This document shows, piece after piece, positions 57,573-64,000 of a stretch of 64,000 nucleotides of DNA (position 1 is its first letter; each line of letters starts with the position of its first letter). The stretch spans positions 1 through 64,000 of the forward strand of contig NZ_JADI01000008.1 of NCBI RefSeq assembly GCF_000518305.1, in the 5' to 3' direction. The position numbers were made by a program, and so were the translations under genes. This DNA is from Mycoplasma imitans ATCC 51306. GTDB lineage: Bacteria > Bacillota_I > Bacilli_A > Mycoplasmatales > Mycoplasmoidaceae. Under the pieces are notes generated by a model, which saw only the letters and a program-made list of their open reading frames with translations, ran no database searches and had not been told where the DNA came from.

Positions 57573-57896
57573 CACATTTTACAAAACCCCCAAGATTGTT
57601 TAAGCGGTCTTAATAGAAAGCTGAGTCAAATATTTTTTTCAAATCATTTCATGAAATTGAACTTAAATTATTTTTTATTCTTGCATAAAAGTTTATTGTA
57701 AAAACGAATTTTTACCGCATATTTTATTAGAATTGCGATATAAATGAAAAAAATTAGGTTAAAAAATGTAATGATTTTTATTCATTATTTCTATAACTAA
57801 ATATAAGGCGATTTTCAATCAGATAATTTACATAAAAGATTTTATTTACAAGCAATATTCAGAAATTTAAAATATATTATTTTAGCATTCTAATGT
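57573..57896. other. Non-coding region between relaxase and suf operon, with the right direct repeat
   Basis: No gene is supported. The part next to the relaxase (57580-57640) is the likeliest place for an origin of transfer; it contains ACCCCCAAG and a short AAGCGGTCTTAAT stretch. The 15-bp direct repeat TTTACCGCATATTTT is at 57711-57725. The right side (57840-57896) must carry the suf promoter; TATTAT at 57875-57880 is a possible -10 box 16 nt before the sufC start. Confidence 0.5.
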
Positions 57897-58703
57897 ATGT
57901 CAGAACTAATAATAAGCAATTTATCAGTTAATATTGATAAGAAGAGAATATTAACAAATGTCTCAGCAACTATTAAGGCTGGTGATATTGTCGCAATAAT
58001 GGGTCCTAACGGTCACGGTAAATCAACTTTATTAAAAACCATTATGGGTCATCATGATTCAAGAATTGTTAGAGGAAAAATTGTTTTTAAAGACAAAATT
58101 CTTAACAAGATGGAAGTTGATGAAAGGGCTAGATTAGGACTATATTTAGCTAGTCAAGCACCTGAAGAAATTCCTGGTGTATCTTTAGTTGAATTTATTC
58201 GTTCAGCGATAAATGCAAGAAGAGAAAAACCGATAGATTTACCGGAGTTTTATAAGTTAATTCAAACTAATACCAAAAAATTGAAGATGAACTTTGAATT
58301 ATTAAATCGTTCAGTAAATGAAGGTTTTAGCGGTGGTGAAAAGAAGAAAAATGAAATTTTCCTTTTGAAAACTATTAATCCTGATTTTGCCATGCTTGAT
58401 GAAATCGATTCAGGATTAGATGTTGACGCTTTAAAAATCATTACAAAAGAGCTTCAGGAATGAATTAAAGATAAAAGTAAATCATTAATCATTGTTTCTC
58501 ACTATGAAAGAATGTTTAAATTAATTAAACCGACCAAGGTTTTTGTAGTAGTAAACGGAACAATCGTTACTGAAGGAGATGCAAGTTTAGCAAAACGAAT
58601 CGACAAGGAAGGTTATGATTGAATTAGAAAAGAATTCAATATTGACTTCAAAGAAAACAAAGAACATGATTTTGAATTAATCGATTCTTTCGCGACTAAA
58701 TAA
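57897..58703 (+). CDS. sufC: SufC, Fe-S cluster assembly ATPase (268 aa)
   Basis: An ABC-type ATPase that is not a transporter subunit but partners SufB and SufD. Walker A GPNGHGKSTLLKTIMG is at residue 38. ASQAPEEIPGVSLVEFIR (near 91) is the characteristic SufC segment. The signature reads EGFSGGEKKKNEIFLL near residue 143, typical of SufC, and Walker B is PDFAMLDEIDSGLDVDALK. The H-loop is IVSHYERM. It heads a five-gene operon and drives cluster assembly on the SufBD scaffold. Confidence 0.96.
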
Positions 58704-58708
58704 TAATT

Positions 58709-59347
58709 ATGAATAAAAAATACTTTGTTTTAGTCGATTCCAAAACATCACAATTAGATTATCCAATACCTAAAAATGTTGATAGTTTTATTCACTTTTT
58801 AGACATTCATGATAATGATTCGAATTTAAATATAAATGTTAACTTATCTGAAAATTCATCGGCAAAAGTTATCATTTCTACTTTTGGAATTAATAAAAAC
58901 AACAAAAAATATAATATTAGATTAAATCATTTATCCAACAACGCTAGAAGTGTATATCAAAACTATGTTGTTGCTGCAGATCATTCAAATGTTTCATCGA
59001 CAATTACCAGTGTTATTAAAAACAAAACTCATCAAAATGATACAGTTCAAGAAATTAGAGGTGTTTTGTTAAGTGATGATGCTGTTGTTAAAGGTGAGCC
59101 CCAACTGATAATTGATGATAATAACGTTAAAGCTAAGCATGCTATGGCTGTGGGTAGATTAAATCAAAATCATTTATTCTATTTGATGTCTAAGGGTGTT
59201 AAAAAAGCTGAAGCAGTTAAGTTAATTTTAATGGGTTATTTCATTAAAACTATTAGCATTATTGATAGTGAAGAAGAACGAACTAAAATGATTAAACAAA
59301 TTGAAGATCTATTTTTAAAAGTTAATTATGAAAGTTCAATTAATTAG
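58709..59347 (+). CDS. sufD: SufD-like scaffold protein, short form (212 aa)
   Basis: The protein matches the C-terminal beta-helix core of the SufB/SufD family: VQEIRGVLLSDDAVVKGEPQ near residue 112, KAKHAMAVGRLNQNHLFYLM near residue 138, and SKGVKKAEAVKLILMGYF. It is about half the length of typical SufD, lacking most of the N-terminal domain, which seems to be a streamlined form and not a broken gene, since start, spacing and overlap are regular. It begins 5 nt after sufC and overlaps sufS by 20 nt. Confidence 0.85.
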   Translation: MNKKYFVLVDSKTSQLDYPIPKNVDSFIHFLDIHDNDSNLNINVNLSENSSAKVIISTFGINKNNKKYNIRLNHLSNNARSVYQNYVVAADHSNVSSTITSVIKNKTHQNDTVQEIRGVLLSDDAVVKGEPQLIIDDNNVKAKHAMAVGRLNQNHLFYLMSKGVKKAEAVKLILMGYFIKTISIIDSEEERTKMIKQIEDLFLKVNYESSIN

Positions 59348-60524
59348 AAAAAAGTTTAGTTGGTTCAATAACAATAAGAATTGAATCTATTTTGATAATT
59401 CAGCTACTAGTTTAAAGCCAGACTTGGTCGTGAATGCTATTGGCGAATATTATCAAAATTGATCGTTAAATCCTCACAATAACAACACAAGTTTATCTAA
59501 TAAATTAAATGATTTAATTTTTGAAACTAGAAAAAAAACAGCGCAATTTTTATCAGTTAATAGTGATGAAATTATTTTTAATAGTTCAGCAACCGAAATT
59601 TTAAACTTATTTGCATTTGGTCTTCATGAATATTTAAAATCTGGTGATGAAATAATTGTTAATGAGTTAGAACATGCAAGTAACTTAGTTAATTGATTGG
59701 AATTATCTAGAAGAAATAATCTTAAATTTACTTTAGTTAAATCTTTAGATGAAATTAAGGATAAAATTAGTAATAAAACCAAAGTTATATCATTCTCGGG
59801 TCTTTCAAATATTTTTGGATATAAGGTAAATTATTTAGATTATGCTAAGCAAATTAAAACGTTAAATAAAAATTGTTTAGTTTTTATTGACGCAACTCAA
59901 CTTGCAGCGCAAGAACCAATTGCAATCAGCAAAGATATCGACGGTCTATGTTTTTCAGCTCATAAGATATTTGGACCTACAGGTCTTGGTATCGGATATA
60001 TTAAAAAAGATTTACAAAAAATTCTTAATCCACTTAAATATGGCGGAGATATGTATTATGATTTTGATGTTGATTCAAAAAATATTGAGCTTAAAAGTAA
60101 CCCATTAAAATACGAAGCAGGAACAAACAATGTTGCTGCAATCTATGCATGATCTAAATCTTTAGATTTTATTAATGAAATCTATAAAAATAATTTTAAT
60201 GATTACAAAAATGAATTAGTTGCTTATTTTAAACAAAAAGTTAAACAACAAAAGAAATTAATTCTAATAAATGAACAAGCTAATTTTCCAATATTTTTAG
60301 TGCAAATTCCAAATATTCATTCTCAGGATTTAGCTTGATATCTGTCTACTAAAAAGATTATTACAAGAGCGGGTTCATCTTGTGTACACTTATTAAAGAA
60401 ATATCAAAAAGATGGTTACGTACGCGTTTCTTTATCAATCTATAATACAAAAGAAGAGATTGATTACTTTTTTAAAGTAATTGAAGAATTCAATCTAAAG
60501 GATATTTTAAATGAATTATTCTAA
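59328..60524 (+). CDS. sufS: SufS-type cysteine desulfurase (398 aa)
   Basis: A PLP-dependent enzyme that takes sulfur from cysteine for cluster assembly. The PLP lysine is in CFSAHKIFGPTGLGIG near residue 207, the active-site cysteine in ITRAGSSCVHLL near residue 350, and YFDNSATSLKP at residue 22 is the family opening. ELEHASNLVNW near residue 113 ends in a TGA Trp. ATG 59328 lies in the end of sufD. The last 14 bases overlap sufU, its sulfur acceptor. Confidence 0.95.
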
Positions 60525-60945
60525 TCCACTAATCAGAAGACAGATCATCATTGATTGTTATCAAAATCCCAAAAACTACATCAAAACACCTTTAAATGAT
60601 CCAAACTATGAAGTTATTAAAATTAAATCAGATAGTTGTGCTGATCAGTTCGATATTTATTTATTAATTAAAGATGATATTTTAGTTGATCTAAAGTTTA
60701 GTGGAAGTGGTTGCATTATTTCTCAAACGACTTTTGATTTTTTATCAAAATACTTAATTAATAAGAAGATCGAAGAAGTAAAGAAACTATTATCAGCTTA
60801 TCTAGAGTTTATTTTTAAGGATAAAAAAAACCCAATTTTAGCCGAAGAATTTGAAATTTTTTCATCAGTTAGCATGCAATCCAATCGGATTATTTGTGCA
60901 ACGATTAATGCGAAAGCTTTAAATGAATATTTAAGTAAGGAGTAA
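60511..60945 (+). CDS. sufU: SufU-type sulfur acceptor (144 aa)
   Basis: A small zinc-binding protein that receives sulfur from SufS. The three expected cysteines are present: SDSCADQF near residue 46, GSGCIISQTT near residue 71 and NRIICATI near residue 129. The family's conserved Asp is in CADQ. The length is normal. It overlaps sufS by 14 nt and ends three bases before the sufB start, whose ribosome-binding site (TAAGGAG) lies in its last codons. Confidence 0.93.
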   Translation: MNYSNPLIRRQIIIDCYQNPKNYIKTPLNDPNYEVIKIKSDSCADQFDIYLLIKDDILVDLKFSGSGCIISQTTFDFLSKYLINKKIEEVKKLLSAYLEFIFKDKKNPILAEEFEIFSSVSMQSNRIICATINAKALNEYLSKE

Positions 60946-60948
60946 ACC

Positions 60949-62349
60949 ATGCCAATATCAAAAAAAATATTAAATAAGAAATACCAATATGGTTTCTATG
61001 ATAAAGATACTGCGATCTTTGAAACAAACAAAGGAATTTCTAGAGAGATTGTAAAAAAGATCTCAAAAGTAAAAAATGAACCAGAATGAATGTTAGATAT
61101 CAGATTAAAAGCATTTGATACTTTTATGCAAATGCCAAATCCTAGTTGGGGCCCTGATCTCTCATTTATCGATTATGATAATGCAGTAATGTACTCTAAG
61201 GCAGTTGATAATCCTCAATATAGTTGAGATCAAGTTCCTAAAAAGATTAAAAATACCTTTAAAAAACTAGGAATTATGGAAGCTGAAGCTAAATTCTTAA
61301 ATGGGGTATCAACTCAATATGACTCGCAAGCGGTTTATCATAGTATTGAAAAAGAATTAGCTGAAAATGGTGTGATTTTCACAGATACTGATACAGCACT
61401 ACAAAAATACCCAGAATTAGTTAAAAAATATTTTGGAACAATTGTACCAACAAACGACAATAAATTTGCTGCACTAAATACAGCTTTTTGATCTGGTGGA
61501 TCTTTTGTTTATGTTCCAAAGGGTGTTGAGATTAAAAAACCGTTGCAAGCTTACTTCAGAATTAACGGTCGCAGAGTTGGGCAATTTGAAAGAACGATCA
61601 TCATCCTTGAAGAAGGTGCTAAATGTCACTATGTTGAAGGATGTACGGCTCCGGTTTATTCAGAAGATAACCTGCATTGCGCTGTTGTAGAAGTGTTCTT
61701 ACATAAAGATTCTGTGGGAAGATATACAACAATCCAAAACTGATCTGATAACGTTTTAAACTTAGTTACAAAACGTTCGATCGTTTATGAAAATGCTAAG
61801 ATGTCTTGAATTGACGGTAATATTGGTGCAAAGATTAATATGAAATATCCTTCATCAATATTAGCGGGTCAATATGCTTCAAGTGACTGTATTTCAATTG
61901 CTGTTGCTAATAAAGGAATTATCCAAGACGCAGGAGCTAAAATGATTCATTTAGCCCCTTATACTAAATCTAGAATTGTTTCTAAATCAGTTTCATTCAA
62001 TGGTGGTGATACATGTTATCGTGGATTAGTTAAAATCGATAAAAATGCACATTATTCAACTTCAAAGGTTGAGTGTGACACATTATTAATCGACAACATT
62101 TCAAGAACTGATACATTACCTACTGAGATTATCAAAAACAAATATTCATCACTAGAACATGAAGCTAAGGTTTCAAACATTAGCGAAGAACAATTGTTCT
62201 ATATGATGTCTAAAGGAATACCTAAAGACGTAGCAGAAAACCTTATTGTTTTGGGATTCATAGAACCATTTACTAAAGAGCTTCCGATGGAATATGCGAT
62301 TGAATTAAATCGTTTAATTACAATGGATATGGAAGGAAGTGTAGGTTAA
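60949..62349 (+). CDS. sufB: SufB, Fe-S cluster scaffold (466 aa)
   Basis: This is a full-length Suf[17 protein letters not shown] near residue 109, [20 protein letters not shown] near residue 184, [18 protein letters not shown] near residue 222, [11 protein letters not shown] near residue 362 and [10 protein letters not shown] near residue 382 are typical, and the cysteines proposed to hold or pass the cluster are kept. The end ([20 protein letters not shown]) matches the corresponding part of SufD, showing their relationship. It completes the order sufC-sufD-sufS-sufU-sufB known from Gram-positive bacteria. Confidence 0.96.
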
Positions 62350-62384
62350 TCGTTTATAATTAATTAGTTAAAACAAACTAGTTT

Positions 62385-63497
62385 ATGCGGCCTTTTGTAG
62401 AGTCAAATTATTATGAATTATTAGGTGTTAGCGAAGATGCTTCTAAAGATGATATTAAAAGAGCCTTTAGACGCCTAGCTAGAGAATATCACCCTGATGT
62501 TAATAAAGCTCCTGATGCTGAAGCAAAGTTCAAGGAGATTAACAAGGCATATTCTATTTTAAGTAATGAAACAACTAGATTTGATTTTGATCGCAGACTT
62601 AAACAAAGAAGAGCAAGAGCTGCAACTTATAACAATAGCCCGTTCTTTAATCAAAAAACGCAGAATCAAAACTATTATGAGATCTTAAAAGTAAATGCGA
62701 ATGATTCACTTGAAAAGATAACGATTCAATACAAAATGATGCGGTTGCAATACTCAACAGTATTTGCTAAAGATGCTCAATCAGCTGAAATGAGCCGCAA
62801 GATTGAACGAGCTTATGAAGTTTTAAGCAACCCTTCAAGAAGAGTTCGTTATGATCAGTACTTAAAACAATCAAACCCAGCTATGATGAGCTTTGAGGTT
62901 TGATGTGCTAAGAATCCCGAAGATCCATCAGTTAAGAAAAAAGCACCGCCACCACCATTCCGAGAGGATAAGAAAACCAAACAAAAAGCTGAAAAACAAG
63001 CAGAAACTAATCAAGAAACTGAACAAGTCAAGGTTAAAAAAGAGAAAAAAGTTAAAGAAGTAAGAAAAGTTGATCCAGATCAATTATTTCCTAAACGCTG
63101 AAATAACAGTGCTTGGATGATTAAAACTACAACTAACATCCAATTAGTATTAAGCTACATCATGATTGTTTGTTTAATTGTGAGCCTGATCTTTGTTTTC
63201 TTACAAAACAACTCGGCATTAGTTGATGCTTACAACATTATTAGTATTGGTTGATTCCCATTTGTTTGAGTTTTATTTGGCATCATAACGATCTTAAGCT
63301 TTTTAAATATTTATTTATCAAACGATTTTATTAATACTAATAGCGAGTTTAAAAAGGTTAAGTTCATTTGAATTATTACGGCTGTATTATTCCTTAGTGT
63401 TTTCTATGCTTCTTACTTAACTAAGAAAGCAATTGAATCTCAAGAAGTAAGCGAAAAACGCGCAAACAAAAAAGGAGCTTCAAATAATTCGTTATAA
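62385..63497 (+). CDS. Membrane-anchored J-domain protein with a second, degenerate J domain (370 aa)
   Basis: The N-terminal J domain (residues 8-70) has the HPD loop that stimulates DnaK ([10 protein letters not shown]). Residues 97-160 repeat the J-domain pattern ([17 protein letters not shown] then [16 protein letters not shown]), but the HPD is missing. A Lys/Glu/Pro-rich linker leads to three membrane segments between residues 255 and 350. The order recalls the MG002-like J-domain protein of related mycoplasmas, which lies close to DNA replication genes there. It may bring DnaK to the membrane. It is monocistronic, 35 nt after sufB. Confidence 0.88.
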
Positions 63498-63515
63498 ACT
63501 TTTCTAAATTGTTAA

Positions 63516-63521
63516 TATAAT
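63516..63521 (+). promoter_or_regulatory. -10 box of gpsA
   Basis: TATAAT lies 31 nt before ATG 63547, in the short gap after the J-domain gene. A -35 box is not clear. Confidence 0.4.
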
Positions 63522-63546
63522 CAATATAGATGAAAGTAAGTTTATA

Positions 63547-64000
63547 ATGGAAACTAAAGTTGGTATCTTAGGTACTGGAGCATGAGGAACTGCTCTAGCA
63601 AATATTTTGTTAAAAAATGGTCACATTGTTAAGATGTGAGGAATTGATGAAGATGAGATTGATAACCTTAAAAAAGGTTATAACAATCGTTATTTTGGTA
63701 ATAAAAAATTATTTAAAGCACCCGATTTAGTATCAAGTGATTTATCACAAGTAGTTGATGGGTGTGATTATTTATTGTTAGCAATTCCATCAAAGTTTTT
63801 TAATGATGTTTTAGCTAAGTTAGCTAACGTTTTAAAAGATCGTAAAGTACATCTAATAAATGTTGCTAAAGGAATGGAAGCTAATACTAAGCAGTTTTGA
63901 TCTGAAGTGATTAAGCGGGCGTTTAGTAAGAATCTATTATCATTAACATCATTACTAGGACCTTCGTTTGCGACAGAGGTATTTGATAACCACCCAACTG
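63547..64000 (+). CDS. gpsA: Glycerol-3-phosphate dehydrogenase [NAD(P)+], 5' part (3' end outside window)
   Basis: The enzyme interconverts dihydroxyacetone phosphate and sn-glycerol 3-phosphate, a phospholipid precursor for PgsA in this same window. The dinucleotide-binding fold opens with VGILGTGAWGTALANILL at residue 5. AIPSKFF near residue 80 and KGMEANTKQFW near residue 113 are family features, and LGPSFATEV near residue 138 is the GPsfA.Ev motif. TGA encodes Trp in the first motif. About 151 codons are inside the window. Confidence 0.95.

Overview
The window is low-GC DNA in which TGA must be read as tryptophan: nearly every real gene contains in-frame TGA codons at conserved Trp positions (for example in dnaE, asnS, pgsA-neighbour genes, sufS and gpsA). 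Together with the lipoproteins, P-type ATPase, UgpACE-type transporter, MG002-like J-domain protein and reduced gene set, this points to a mollicute of the Mycoplasma pneumoniae group, most plausibly M. gallisepticum or a near relative. The species call is inference; no identity search was possible. All gene ends below are given under genetic code 4, so many genes are longer than a standard-code reading would suggest.

Layout. 1-1564: 3' part of 23S rRNA, then 5S rRNA and a terminator. 1790-10990: lipoprotein territory. A frameshifted M60-like lipoprotein faces a tightly coupled minus-strand operon (an ABC-2 type permease, its ATPase and four exported proteins/lipoproteins), followed by a start-less remnant of another surface protein. 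11124-19880: a replication/repair block (small coiled-coil protein, DnaE polymerase, 5'-3' exonuclease, MutM glycosylase, CoaE, a DnaB_2-type replication protein and a 587-aa partner). 19959-27193: a Ca2+-type P-ATPase, then asnS-pgsA-CinA-like-ispD and an unknown protein, with overlapping ends. 27321-33726: a Protein M-like (immunoglobulin-blocking family) membrane protein preceded by an (AT)n tract, then a solute-binding lipoprotein with UgpC, UgpA and UgpE homologues. 33774-38067 (minus): a PHP phosphoesterase, a TrlF-type ATPase, a small protein and an FMN reductase in one operon, plus a HAD hydrolase. 38163-43604: a giant membrane protein with a cytoplasmic ArsD-like domain, tRNA-Leu(CAA), an ECF-transporter S component, pyrophosphatase and a YgjP-type metallohydrolase.

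43625-57725 is the accessory region. A 15-bp direct repeat brackets an ISLre2-type transposase, large surface proteins, a truncated TraG/VirD4 coupling ATPase, a two-winged-helix replication initiator beside a 21-bp iteron array, an SSB-like protein and a relaxase. This mix of transposase, plasmid replicon and conjugation genes resembles the logic of TnGBS-type integrative conjugative elements of streptococci and is the most interesting part of the window. 57897-62349 is a sufCDSUB iron-sulfur assembly operon, 62385-63497 a membrane-anchored J-domain protein, and the window ends inside gpsA.

The core genes are packed with short overlaps (fpg/coaE, asnS/pgsA, ugpA/ugpE, sufD/sufS/sufU), which implies translational coupling. 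The accessory region has long non-coding gaps, repeats, palindromes and protective terminators.
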